Shown: one piece after another, positions 46,869 through 57,843 of the stretch
How positions within the stretch are numbered: position 1 is the first letter of the stretch
Layout of the letters: each line of letters starts with the position of its first letter
Assembly (NCBI GenBank): GCA_947311845.1
Contig: CAMZMU010000027.1
Coordinates: 43,798,853-43,862,852 of the forward strand
Reading direction: 5' to 3'
DNA: 64,000 nucleotides
Origin: Poa pratensis
Taxonomy: Eukaryota > Streptophyta > Magnoliopsida > Poales > Poaceae
Made by a program: the position numbers and the translations under genes
The notes under the pieces: generated by a model
What the model was told of the DNA's origin: nothing
The model's database searches: none
The model's input: the letters and a program-made list of their open reading frames with translations, nothing else

Positions 46869-46965
46869 CAAAGGGAGCATCAACCCTTTGCCGCTAGGCT
46901 ATGACTCTGTTTGCGACAAATCTACCACCATTAGAAGGTTAATATTTACAAATGAAATCCTCCTC
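46869..46965 (-). repeat. SINE-like repeat, copy A, head with A-box
   Basis: On the minus strand TAGCCTAGCGGCAAAGG (about 46884-46901) is a good Pol III A-box. It is separated from its B-box (36473-36482) by the 10.4-kb Copia-like insertion. In the intact copy the two are about 30 bases apart. Confidence 0.6.
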
Positions 46966-47410
46966 ATTGCAACATCCAAGCCTAGCACAAATAATATGTA
47001 CATTTGAATTGTAGTTCAAATTTGAATTCAAAAATTAGTATGAAATCATTGCAACATCCAAGCCTAGCACAAATAACATGTACATTTCAATTTTGGTTCA
47101 AAGTTGAATTCAAATATTTATAAATTAGCAGAAAAGAATCAAAATATCAAAAAAAAAATCAAAAAATCAAAAAATTGTCATAGTGCAGCATCTCAGTGGT
47201 TGGGACAACTCATTATTACCGATTTAATCGATAATAACAAGTTGCCCGAACCAGAAAGCTACTGGACATGACATATAATGTGCAACACCTAAATTGCGAG
47301 TAAGGGGACTCGAACTTAGGTGGGCAAAGGGAGCATCAACCCTTTGCCACTAGGCTATGCCTCTGTTTGCGAAAAATCAACCACCATTAGGAGGTAATAG
47401 TTACAAATGT
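46966..47410 (-). repeat. SINE-like repeat, copy B, uninterrupted
   Basis: On the minus strand the head reads TAGCCTAGTGGCAAAGG (A-box, about 47341-47357), then GCCCACCTAAGTTCGAGTCC (B-box, about 47307-47325), followed by an AT-rich body. The tail phrase TGTACAT-TATTTGTGCTAGGCTTGG occurs twice (near 46976-47010 and 47060-47090; motif shown in short form). The copy sits head-to-tail with copy A, forming a tandem pair of units of about 440 bp. A tRNA-derived SINE is my best reading. A tandemly duplicated tRNA-like relic is the alternative. Confidence 0.55.
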
Positions 47411-47910
47411 TTACATTTTGGTAATACTACCAACACTAGCAATATTTAAATTTTGGTAAGTTAAATAAAAAATTAAATCATTTTGTCTATAGATGACATA
47501 AGCCTCTACCTAGTTGACAATGTTTCAACTCTTTCAACTCGTTTTCAATCCGACGACGTGCGAATGCCACAATCGGGCGTGTCCAGAGCGCGCTCCCAAA
47601 GGTGTTCGACGGTGGTCATGCCACAATCTGACGGCGTGCGAATGACACAAAGAACACTAAAACAAGGAACACAATAATTTACATTTTGTTTACAAGGTTT
47701 CACCTACAAAAATAAGGTTTCACCTACCGGAACGTGCCACGACACGTCCAGAGCACGTCCAGGGCACGTCCAGAGCACGCCTCCAAGGTGTTTGACGTAG
47801 TGCTTACATGGCCATTTCACAAAAGAACTCCCACACACGCTCCTAGCGCTGGGCAAACACTGCCTGAAAGAGTTTTAGGCACCTAACAAAATTCACCAGA
47901 CTAGTTATCT
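47411..47910. other. Noncoding DNA with short tandem words
   Basis: A 12-bp word close to GCACGTCCAGAG is repeated about four times at 47741-47785. AAGGTTTCACCTAC is repeated at 47693 and 47715. GAATGCCACAATC-type phrases occur twice near 47565 and 47615. No coding exon is seen. Confidence 0.4.
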
Positions 47911-50900
47911 TGTAACATCCCAGGTTTTTCAAAAGTTGAAAAATCAGAAAAATTTAAAACTTTCGAAAACTATTATGTATTTCGCTTTGAAAAGAAAATT
48001 CATGCATGCATTCATCATCATATAGCATTGTTTGCAATTGGTTATTTCAAAAGTGGGAAAGAAATTTCCACTTGAAAACATATTTAAGAAAATATATTAG
48101 TAGAGCAATTATGCTCCAATTTTCTTTTGACTTTTATATATTGTTCTTTTAATGTTTGCTTGTGATTGTTTGTATTTGTTGAAATATATTTTTGCAAAAT
48201 GTTTATCTTGTGGTATTTAAGTTTTATTCAAGCCACATCTGATTTGTTTTAAACCTATTTTATTTTTGACATAAAGTGTCATATTGTTTATTAAACACTT
48301 AGTTTGGAAATCAAAATGATTTCTATTTGAAAGTGTGTTTGTTTGTATGGAGAATTATACTATTACTTACCTATTCTTTATTTTCAAATTTTATAGTTTT
48401 GCTTTTGAAAGAAAATATTTATTTGGATCTTAAAATGAGTTCTGAATTAATTATGAATTATCAAACCCCTTTTAAACAAAACGAGTTTTAAGCAAATTAT
48501 ATTTTGAGTGATATGTAATATTATTACTCATATTTTGCTTTAGTTTAAAATATAATTTCGAAAGGAATTTATAAAACCCTATAGTTTCAAATGACATTAA
48601 TATGTCCAAAATTCATTTTAACACATTTCAAAAATTTAGTTTACAAAATGTGTTGGAAAATGTGTTTTGAAAGTTTCAAAATAAAGAGTTTGATTTTACA
48701 AAATTTTAGAAACTGGTTTGAGTCCATTTGGACATTTATTTTAAAAGTTATTAAAGTTTCCTTTTGAAAAAGAAAATGTTTTGAACAAAAAAAATTAGGA
48801 CGCCCTATCTACCGCACGGTGCAACGCGCAGAAGCCCAGCAAGCGAACCACGGCCCACTCTCCCTCTCCTTCTGTCACTGACGTGTGGGACCCACCCATG
48901 ACGTCAGCAATGACGTCACTCGTCTCCAACCTCCTGCGCACGAAAACGAGTCCATGTCGAGCACGAAATCATCTCCGCGATTCGGGGATTCCAAACCGTT
49001 TTGAGCAAATCCTTTTGCCCCTATATATAGGCCACGACCCCCTCCTCCGAACCCCCCAAGAACCCTAGCCTAAGACGCCCCCAGGCTGCCGCAATCACCG
49101 CTGCCGTACTGCCATTGCCGCCGCCGTTCCTCGCGTTTTCCGGTGAGCCTCGACCACCTCGAGCTTTCTCCCCTGCCCCATCTTCTTTGTGATGTCCGTG
49201 CGCACCCGTATGATTTTTCCCGTCGTTTTTTTTTGCCCCAGATCGCCGTGTCCGTGATCGACCGAAGCTCGCCGCCGCACCGACGACTCCGGCGGGAGAT
49301 TGTCGACCACCCGACGCTCCCCCGCCGTCTGTGACCACGCCTTCGTCTTCGCCGCGATCTCCTGCACCCAGTGGTACGACTCGCGCATCCCGAACCCCTT
49401 CCCTCCATCACGTTGCTCGCCGCCGGCCATGGCGCGCCGCGAGAGCTAGGTTTCCGGCGATGCTCCGGCCGGCGCGCCGCTCGATTTAGGTCATTAGATC
49501 TGGGCCGTTAGATCTGTTGCGTACGGCTTAGATCAGATCCTCAGCGCGAAGGGGTACGGGCGAATCGGAGCAAGCCACGTCAACGCCCAGTCAGCCGCCA
49601 CGTCGAAGCCTCGTCAGCGCCCCGTCAGCTCCACGTGGATCCAGAATTTCTGCGTTATTCTATTTTTTTTGTTTCGATTGGCGTTTTAGTAGAAAAATCC
49701 CTGGAACTTAGATCTATCACTAATTTTTATTGGCTCGGCCAAATTTTGCAAACTTTATATTTTTGGAAAGCTTATGACTTGTAGAAACTTTTGGTATACT
49801 TATTTTGAGGTTTTGTCGAAATTAAATTAGTTAATTTTTAAAAATGGTTTAATTAGTATTTTGACTATAAATTGAGTTTAAAAATAGATTTTTGAGCAAA
49901 ATCTTTTGCTATAATTTTGTATGCCTAAGTATTGGCCGTAGGAATACTCTATTAATTTTGTAAAATAATTTTTCAATGATTTTTTGAGTAAATATTGTTT
50001 AAATGCTTTTTAGGTGTTATATTAATTAATAAAATGTATTAAAAATTATTTTCTTCTTATTTTCGAGTTCTAAAATAACTTAGTAGTATTTTGGAGACTT
50101 TAGCACTTAAAGTACATAGAAATATTTTGTCTCTCTCAAAATAAAACTATTTCTTCCTTAGAAAATTTTTGACAAGTGTTTTGACAACACTTTTCCTTAG
50201 AGAATTTTAGCCTCTCTTATGTTGATTAACTTTTACTTAGAATTTATTTGTGACTTATTGTTTGACCCTTGGTCCTTAGTTATTTTGGATCATCTTTTTT
50301 TGCTTGCATTTCCTTAGAGCATTTCCATAAGCATGGCATGCATATTAAGTCCTTAGTATTATTGTTGGTACTTCTTACATGACTTCCCCCTTAGAAATTT
50401 TGAGGATACATGTTAGCTATTATGACTCTCCTAGTCAAAAACCACTAAGTTAGAAATGAGTAGAAATCAAGGAAGGACTTAGCTTGAAAACAAGACTGCA
50501 GAAGCATCTCCAAGAAGAAATGACTTAGAAGAAATCAAGAGAAAGTTCATGAAGACCAACCAGCTGCATTTTCTTCATTTCCTTCTCTCCTTTCTTCCTT
50601 CTTCCCTTAAACTTCTTGGTGGCTAAGTTATATTCAAGATTAACCAGCCGCCAACATCATCAAGTCTGCAGAACCATCAAGTCTACCAAATTAAATGAAG
50701 TCAATACACCAAGAAGAAAGCTACAAGGAAGCCTGGAGAAGATTTTTGGAAGACCAACTAGTTCTTTCCTTCTATCTTCTTTCTTTCTAAGTTTTGTCTC
50801 ACTTTGGACATAGACCAAGTCCTCGGTGTTAAGACTAAGTTCCTAGAGTGCTAATTGAAGACCATTGAAGAACATGAAGCTGCAAAGGAGTTGAAGATTA

Positions 50901-52447
50901 TTTGAAGACCAAACTTGTGAAGACTTAGAATAGCCTTACAACTTTTGTCAAGTGTTTGATCAAGTTTACTTTGAGCTTTGACCTTGCCTTAGCCTTTTGG
51001 GACATTGTTATATTAGGTCTTTCCCTTATTTTGTTTGCAGGTCTTTCATACCATATTTCTTTGTGTCATCCTGCATCTCATGCATATCATATTTTTCTAA
51101 GTGTTGCATTTATGATTGTATGTTTATTTGTGGTTTGTTTGACTTGTTAGAAATTCCGGAGAGAGACGAAAGTGGTTGCAACTGCTACTACTACACTACT
51201 GTTTGCCAAGGCAAGTGGCACACCCCATAAATTTCCTAAGTATTTTATATGCATTACTTAGTGTATTTCTTATATGCATGTGTTGGATAGTATTATTGCT
51301 ATATGCTAAACCCACCATACCTTTACTCTAGTTGTGTCTAGAATTCCTTTTGATAACTTAGTAGATTGTTGGATGCTATGCAAATGTGTTTTCCTTAAAG
51401 CTAAATTCTACTAAGTAATTTATCACCTGGGTGGACTTGGTTATGAAAAGATGATGGAAAGGTTGAGTGTCATCTCTTAGGGGTGACCTCTAAGGGATGG
51501 TCACTTGTGGTTGCCACCCAGGGTATTAAGGGGCCAAGGTTATCTCTAAGTGAAGTTGCTTACCGTGCAGCCATTAGTCATATGGGCTCTGGCTAGATGG
51601 ATTAAGTTGCGTGGACTCGTCCCGACTTGACAGGTGGTGGTAGAATGGTTAGAATGGGAGCGCGTCAAGTCGGTATGGGATGGGAAAATGCTTCTGAAAA
51701 GTCTCGTCTCAACTCTCTCCTTTTCCTTAGCACAAATTGAGTGCTTGAGGATAGTTTGGGTTTGTTGGGTCTAATGGTGAAAGTGCACAACCTCTGCAGA
51801 GTTTAAAAACTAAGTACTTAGCCGTGTCCCCGGTTACGGACAATTTGAGCAGCTGATCAAGGATTCAACGGAGGCTTCATCATTCCAATTTCGAAAGTAA
51901 AACTTGATGGTGAACAAGGGTAGATGAGGCTATGGTCTTATACCATATCGTCTCCAACTTTTGAAGAAAATGTTTTACAAAGTGTTAGGCAAAATTGGCT
52001 TTTATGCAAGATAGCCTTGAAACTCCACCAGCCAAATATGCATATAGGCTATTAGAGTTATTCCATTAAGTGTCCACATAGTGTCACTTGCCAGAATCAT
52101 TTTTAATGGTTCTGACCCACTCTGTTGCAAAATTTTATTTGTTGCAGAAATTTCTGACGATGAGTAAGGTTACGTTTGGGTTTCGAGTCTGCAACCAACA
52201 TGTTTTCGCCTGTGGCACATGCAAAGGATGAGGACTCAATGAAGATTTATTTCCGCTGCTTTACTCTTTTAAGCTAGCTATATGCTATGCAAGTTGTAAT
52301 GAATATTTTACCAAGTCTGGATCATTCGATATAATAATGATACTTTGTTGTGGTACTTCATCTTAAACTGTGTGTGCAAATGAAACGATCCAGGGGTTTG
52401 CACTATACACAGGTACCTTGCCATATTTTAAGTGCAGGTACGCTACA
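47911..52447 (+). mobile_element. Large solo LTR (about 4.5 kb)
   Basis: The segment begins TGTAACATCCCAGG at 47911 and ends GCTACA at 52447, with TATCT at 47906-47910 and again at 52448-52452. The terminal hexamers are near inverted repeats (TGTAAC/GCTACA). Inside there is one promoter-like block: a TATA box CTATATATAGG near 49021, then a GC-rich leader with AAGAACCCTAGCC, then AT-rich sequence. No gag or pol domain occurs anywhere in it, so it is best read as a solo LTR left by LTR-LTR recombination. The right end is less certain than the left because an open frame on the minus strand happens to run across it. Confidence 0.6.
49019..49030 (+). promoter_or_regulatory. TATA box of the solo LTR
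   Basis: CCCTATATATAG at 49019-49030 stands just upstream of a GC-rich segment with short leader-like sequence. It is the only strong TATA-plus-leader arrangement in the LTR and would be the retrotransposon's own promoter. Confidence 0.55.
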
Positions 52448-53635
52448 TATCTACAGAATGCAGCACAATCTTCCCTCCGCCATGGCTCTGTAGCTGATTC
52501 TTCTAGCTCGATTTCATCTCGCATAGGATTTCCGAGCACACCAATCCGTCCTCCACCATCCCGGCAACACACTGAACTGCTGCTCGATGAGTTCCCGCTC
52601 GAGCTGCTCTCGTCGCCCGCAGCACCGCCTGAGCTGCTCTCGTCGCTCGCAGTAATGTTGCGCATCAAGGCAAACATCTGTCCTGTCATCGGCGGCGAAT
52701 CACTGCCGAGCAAAAAACCCTTGCAACAGTAGTAGCCGTGATGCTTCCACGCCTGCTTCAACACCTGCTGGACTGAAAATCCGGTAGGGTCGCTTGCCGT
52801 CAAGATAGATTGAATCCATCGCCGTTGCACGAGTCACAAATCGGGCCGCCGGTCGCCTCTTCGACCGTGTACCCGCACCACCCCATCCTCCATACTCCCT
52901 CGACGCCCTTACCTGCGATTGCGACCGCAAGCCTTGCGTCGCCACCCGCCTGCTCGACTCCGATTGCCGCCGGTGGACTCGCGCGGCCGCTTGACTCGCC
53001 CGCTCCATTACCGCCGCTCCAGTCGCCCGCTCCATTGCCGCCGCTCGACTCGCCCGCTCCATTGCCGCAGCTCGACTCGCCCGCTCCACTGCCACAGCTC
53101 GAGTCGCCCGCTCCATTGCCGCCGCTCGACTCGTCGTCGCCAGGATAATTTCTCCCAGCCCGGTGAAACCGAGACGACGGGACAGGAGAGGTGTGAGCTC
53201 CAAGCGACGCCGGCGCGTGACAGAGATGGTTCCCCCACGAACAGAGGCAGGTTTCGCTGACGCATGGGTCCCACTCGAGATAAACTACTCCATGTACCGG
53301 TCAAACTTGGGTTACAGCGTGGGGAACATGACTTGACGGCCATGTCGCCACAGAGCAATTACTGCTTAAAAAGATGCCGCACGTGAGCTATTATAAGCAA
53401 CTATGTCGTTGCCTGTCCAATTCTCAGAAAAACGTCGCACCTAACCTATTTGCCCCAAACCACATTATAGTACCTGGCGCTCGATCGGACACATGCAAGA
53501 CGCACGTAGGTGTACGTCCTTCAGCTACAGTCGCCAAATAGCTGTACTGTACATACGATAGTTCTGTCATCAACTAGCTAGAAAAAATACACTTGTCTGT
53601 GACGCTAGCAAACGGCCTAGAACTAGCAGCTACAT
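52448..53635 (-). other. GC-rich tract with 27-bp tandem repeats, possible gene remnant
   Basis: Between about 52985 and 53135 a 27-bp unit close to GACTCGCCCGCTCCATTGCC + GCCGCTC is repeated five to six times. All the local frames stay open. On the minus strand they read as SSGGNGAGE repeats or MERASRAAA repeats, and on the plus strand as DSPAPLPPL repeats. A minus-strand frame from about 52820 reads SVQQVLKQAWKHHGYYCCKG, then MTGQMFALMRNITASDESSS, and passes into the solo LTR. Another frame reads GYTVEEATGGPICDSCNGDG. These may be pieces of one decayed gene, but I recognise no family. From 53390 to 53635 nothing is seen. Confidence 0.35.
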
Positions 53636-54894
53636 GGGTATTTCCAAGCGGAGCCCCCAAATTCGGCCCTTAAATTGTGACCGGACGCGTCTGGGCAGAG
53701 TGACCGGACAGCAAAAAAAACTGTGTCATACAACCATAACCCTAAAAAAATCCTCCCCAAAACCATATTGGACATGCACGTAGATCAAATAATGGATCAT
53801 AGTTCAAACATCATATGAATAAACATAGTTCAAACATCCACAAACATAGTTCAATACCAACATCAGACATAGTTCATCGGACACACCGGAGCGGAGGTCT
53901 CACAGATCATGGAGAACCCGGCTAATCATGGAGAAAATGAAATGGATAATCCATAAGTCGGTGCTAATGGATCCAACATTGAAGAAAATTTAACAATAAA
54001 AACTTACGGAACCCATTTGACCAAAGCATCCGGCGAACTTGTTGACTTCCGCCACTACGATGTGCCATCTATGGCGTAGGGAGGCCTCATTGCGGACAAT
54101 TTCCGAGTTGCGGACAATTTCCGAGTTTACATTGAAAACTTGACCAATCCGGCCCCAAAATGAAGCACGATGGTGGATTCCGGTCACAGGATCCTCCGGG
54201 GTGGACAACCACGCATTACGCAACAGCTTATCATCGCCGACGGGGTACACCGGACCTCTAGGAAAGGCCTACGGAGTACATCGGACATCAAATTCCTAAA
54301 TTATGCATCCTACTCCTTTCTAAAATGTGGTTCTTAAAATGTCGAATGGTGTAAGGAGGTGAGGCGCGAACCTGCGGAAGCGGCGCCACTGTCTCGTTGG
54401 ACGCGGTGGCGGCGGCGGCGGAACTGCCCGTAGCGCCGTTGCAGAGAGCCGCCGAAGATGGCGCCGCGGCATCCGGCCCGGGGCAGCTCCCGATCTCCTC
54501 CTCCGCCTCCGCGAAAGCATGCCAGTACAGCTCGGTGGCGGATTCGCTGCCGGAGCCGGCCATTGGCAAGCTGTGGACGGAGAAGGGTGAAAATGAAGAG
54601 GAGTGGAAAGGGGATCGGAGGAGAGTGAGAGCTAGGGTTCCGACTGGTGTGGAAAATTTTCGGATATATGTGGGGTCATGTTGGGCCGCGTCTGACGTGG
54701 TGGCCTGTCTGGGCGCGTCCGGACCTCCCCAAACCCTCCCCACATATGGGCTGGGTTTGGGGTGTGCCGGGCCACCCAGACATTTGGGGTGGCTTTGAGG
54801 GCCTCCTTTGGGTGGCGGTTTTTAGTCCAAACCCTGTCCGGGCTGTCCGCCCGGACGTTTGGGGTGGGTTTGGGGCCTCCGCTTGGAGATGCTC
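53636..54894 (-). mobile_element. PIF/Harbinger-like DNA transposon, non-autonomous
   Basis: The left end GGGTATTTCCAAGCGGAGCC and the complement of the right end GAGCATCTCCAAGCGGAGGC form an imperfect inverted repeat. GAGCATCTCCA is a familiar PIF/Harbinger terminus in grasses. The right flank has TTA, but the left has CAT, so no clean target duplication is visible. The 1.26 kb contain a fragment of the Myb/SANT-like accessory ORF and no DDE transposase. Confidence 0.55.
53990..54743 (-). pseudogene. Myb/SANT-like accessory protein remnant of the Harbinger-like element
   Basis: Two frames on the minus strand. The N-terminal one (54743-54288) reads ATELYWHAFAEAEEEIGSCP within an Ala/Ser-rich leader. 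The second (54250-53990) reads LLRNAWLSTPEDPVTG, SFWGRIGQVFNVNSEI, then SLRHRWHIVVAEVNKFAGCF. The spaced tryptophans (AWL, SFW, HRW) are the trihelix/SANT pattern of the ORF that accompanies the transposase in PIF/Harbinger elements and helps it bind the ends and enter the nucleus. An 18-bp tandem duplication (GAAATTGTCCGCAACTCG unit, near 54097-54132) adds a repeated NSEIVR. The two frames are not joined, so the gene is broken. Confidence 0.5.
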
Positions 54895-57126
54895 TTACGC
54901 ACTAATCCTATACTAGAGATTAAGGTAAATTTAATGAAAAATGATCCAGGACATAATTATAGAAATAGGTCAGGTGATATGTGCCTATATAAACTCGTAG
55001 GTCAGAAAAAAACGCCCCCGGCCGCCCAGAAAATTTCGGTTGACCGATATGCATGTTTGGGTTTTTTATGGCCCAAGCAGCGACGAGGATGCATTGGCTG
55101 GATCTGCTCGCTAGCCTAACATAGTGCGAACCCCCGAGACCAAGGTGACCCTTTTAGAGGCTAAGGCACGTGGCGATGAACGGCGAATCTGATGCTCTTA
55201 ACGCTGCTAGGAAGAAGCCCGGAAGGAGCCACAGCAGCACGCGTGGGCGCATCACACCTCCGTTGTGAAATTCTACCTCAATATTCACGACAACCCGACG
55301 AGTTCGGTCCATGAACTCTAGGGTTAGGTTTCGAGTTATAGTATATGAAATGTTTGTATGAATTTGGTTCTGTGTTTGTCTCTGTTTGTGATAAACTGTG
55401 TTTGAACTACCACGTGATCACCTTGACAAATTCTAGCGCCAAGTCGTTTTTTCAAACTTCTCAATGCCATTTGCAGTATCTGCTCCGCCTGACGATTTGC
55501 GGAAACTGCATTACGGTTTGGAATTATACTATTTCATCTAGAGATGCTCTTAGGCCACTCCTCTAGCTACTGAACTCTCTCACCACGAATGAAAAGCATC
55601 CTACCGGGTCCCTTCATACACTTTTGCGTATACATTGAAGATTGAACTAGTAGTATATTACTCACTCCGTTTGGAAAAGGATGTCACAAAAATGAACTAT
55701 AGATAGACCATTTTTGTGACATCCTTTTCCGAACGGAGTAGCTGGTATATCCGTAACTAAATGCACACTATCATGGATCCGTCGATGGAGACATGGAGTA
55801 GTATCTAGCAATTAGCCATAGCTGTAGCAAACTATACTTGCTATCATGTATCTTTCCACGGAACTCACTTAGCTAGGCGCAACTTTTGCATACATAGGAC
55901 TATAGGAGTAGCTTGTTGCTACTCCAAGTTAATTTATGCAAAAGGTAGAGATAGAGTAAGAAACGAACCGAGAGAAAGGAATCATAGCTTAGCTTAGCAT
56001 AATGGAATCAGGGTGGACATCATGCACTACACCTCTGTATCGTCAAGGGGACCATTCATGTGACATGGTATATATTGGTCCATATGGCGAAAGATACGGA
56101 GGGTACATCTGCTGCTTGCTTGCATGCATGCAAAACCCTAGCTACAGGGCTATGCTTGCAGGGTCGCTTTAATCCCAAGGGCTCAGCCCACCTCCTCCAA
56201 AGGCCCAGCAACGACAGCTGCTAGCCCCCAGTGGTCTTTTACTACTCATTAACCCCACTTCCCCCTTGGCAGCTGGATGCTTTTCCTCTCTGGCTACCTC
56301 TTGGATCGGCCATGGCCATCAATGCATGATGTCCAATGTCTGTTTATATCTGTTTGTGTGGCTGAATGTGCTTTGTCTTTGCAGACATAGATGTCTTGTC
56401 TATGGTAGACAGGTGCAGAATGTTTGGAAGATATCTTGTTTCATGTAAAAATTGAAGCATATATTCATGAGTATTTGCATCTGTGCAGAAAAGAAATGTC
56501 GCTTTGGGGTCGATATTTGGGAGGTGGTCAGCTTTGCCAAAGGTAGAGAGGGAAAAAGCTATAGCTGGATTTGCTCGGCCACATAAGATGAGAAGGTGAC
56601 TTGCATTTGCATGAGCATGAATGCCATGTCTCCTTCATGAACAAATATGGCACGATGACGCACAGTGATAGGCACACGGTCTTGACAAGCGTGAACTAAT
56701 TGAACAGTTCACATCGTGTCAGGACTGTGTTGCGTATCTATGTATGTCATTGTGCCATATTTTAGTGTATGAACTATTTGAACAGTTCACATCGTACTGA
56801 TTGGAATACAACCATGATTTGAGTGTACTACGGTAAATTAGTAATTAATTAAACCATACACGCGTGCATCAACTTGCTAACATATCTCGTGCTTTTCTGA
56901 GCATTATCTATGCATGGCAGCCATAGGCATGTTACAGTTTGTAAAAGTGTCATTCATAGCATGCATGCATATTGTTAGCTAGTCCTCTAGGTTGTTGATG
57001 TGGGTCTCCTCCAACTCCAATGATGCGTTCGTCGTGTCTCACTTTCTTGTTTTATTTGGTGTGTCAGTGCCTCACCACAGTAGTGGTGGTCGTATGAGAG
57101 AGAGAGAGTACCTTCTTGAGTGTCTA
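54895..57126. other. Intergenic DNA, one MITE, no gene seen
   Basis: Apart from the hairpin MITE at 55661-55738, I see no coding exon. GAGATGCTCTTA recurs at 55542-55553 and resembles a second Harbinger-type end without a clear partner. Short palindromes such as GCATGCATGC near 56124 are present. A GA-run lies near 57096-57108. A CC-rich block at 56180-56270 looks promoter-like, but no downstream gene was found. Confidence 0.4.
55661..55738. mobile_element. Stowaway-like hairpin MITE (78 bp)
   Basis: The left arm (GGAAAAGGATGTCACAAAAATG) and the right arm (CATTTTTGTGACATCCTTTTCC) are perfect complements of over 20 bases. The outer words are CTCACTCCGTTT and GAACGGAG, and TA is on both sides (55659-55660 and 55739-55740). 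The transcript would fold into a near-perfect hairpin, a structure that can feed the small-RNA machinery. Confidence 0.7.
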
Positions 57127-57843
57127 CACTACAGCAAAAACAGCCTGTAGCGATGTTTTTTGTGTATTGTAGCCACGGTTTTACCCGTTTCTACGAGGTC
57201 TAGAGATGGTTCTACCACCCGTCTCATGGGCGTTGCCATAGCTTCCGTCTCAAACACATTGAGACGGCTTTGATAACCATATCTACAATTAGAGACGATC
57301 AATAGACACGGTCAAGTCCGCCTCTACATAGTGGATTTGAATTCAAACCAAATTCCGCTTGACATGCCAAGAGTCGTCTCTAATTCAGATTTTTCCCGTC
57401 TCTAGTTTGAAATGTGAAACGTGATAATTGATATTTAGAGACGTCTACCATGTTCGTAGACACGGTCAAGTCGTGTCTAAGCTCAAACAATAGAGACGTT
57501 GTTTTAATTTCAGTAGACACGTTAGCACCCGTCTCTACTTTATTGTGCCCTATATATTTTTATTTGTTTTAATCCGATATTTCATCATATCAAGACACAA
57601 AAAGTATCCATATCTATCCAAGAATACAAATAAACATAAACAAGATCATATGGCACAGATTTTGGAAGAAGACAATTTTACTAATATTGTACATCCAAAG
57701 CACAAATTAAATCTGTAGGGTACAATAAATAGTTCTGCAATGAACCGAACATAACAAATGCAAATCTTGACTACCAGATATGTATTTCCTAACACATGTC
57801 TGTAATGCTAACTAGCTTGATTCAATTTCTAGGTACATATTTT

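Noticed and set aside
49021..49430. Minus-strand Arg/Gly-rich ORFs of 105-113 codons
   Set aside because: They lie antisense to the GC-rich leader of the solo LTR and are low-complexity without a domain.
52363..52830. A 155-codon minus-strand gene starting near 52830
   Set aside because: It crosses the inferred solo LTR boundary at 52447 and has a stop just upstream of its start. It is kept only as a possible gene remnant.
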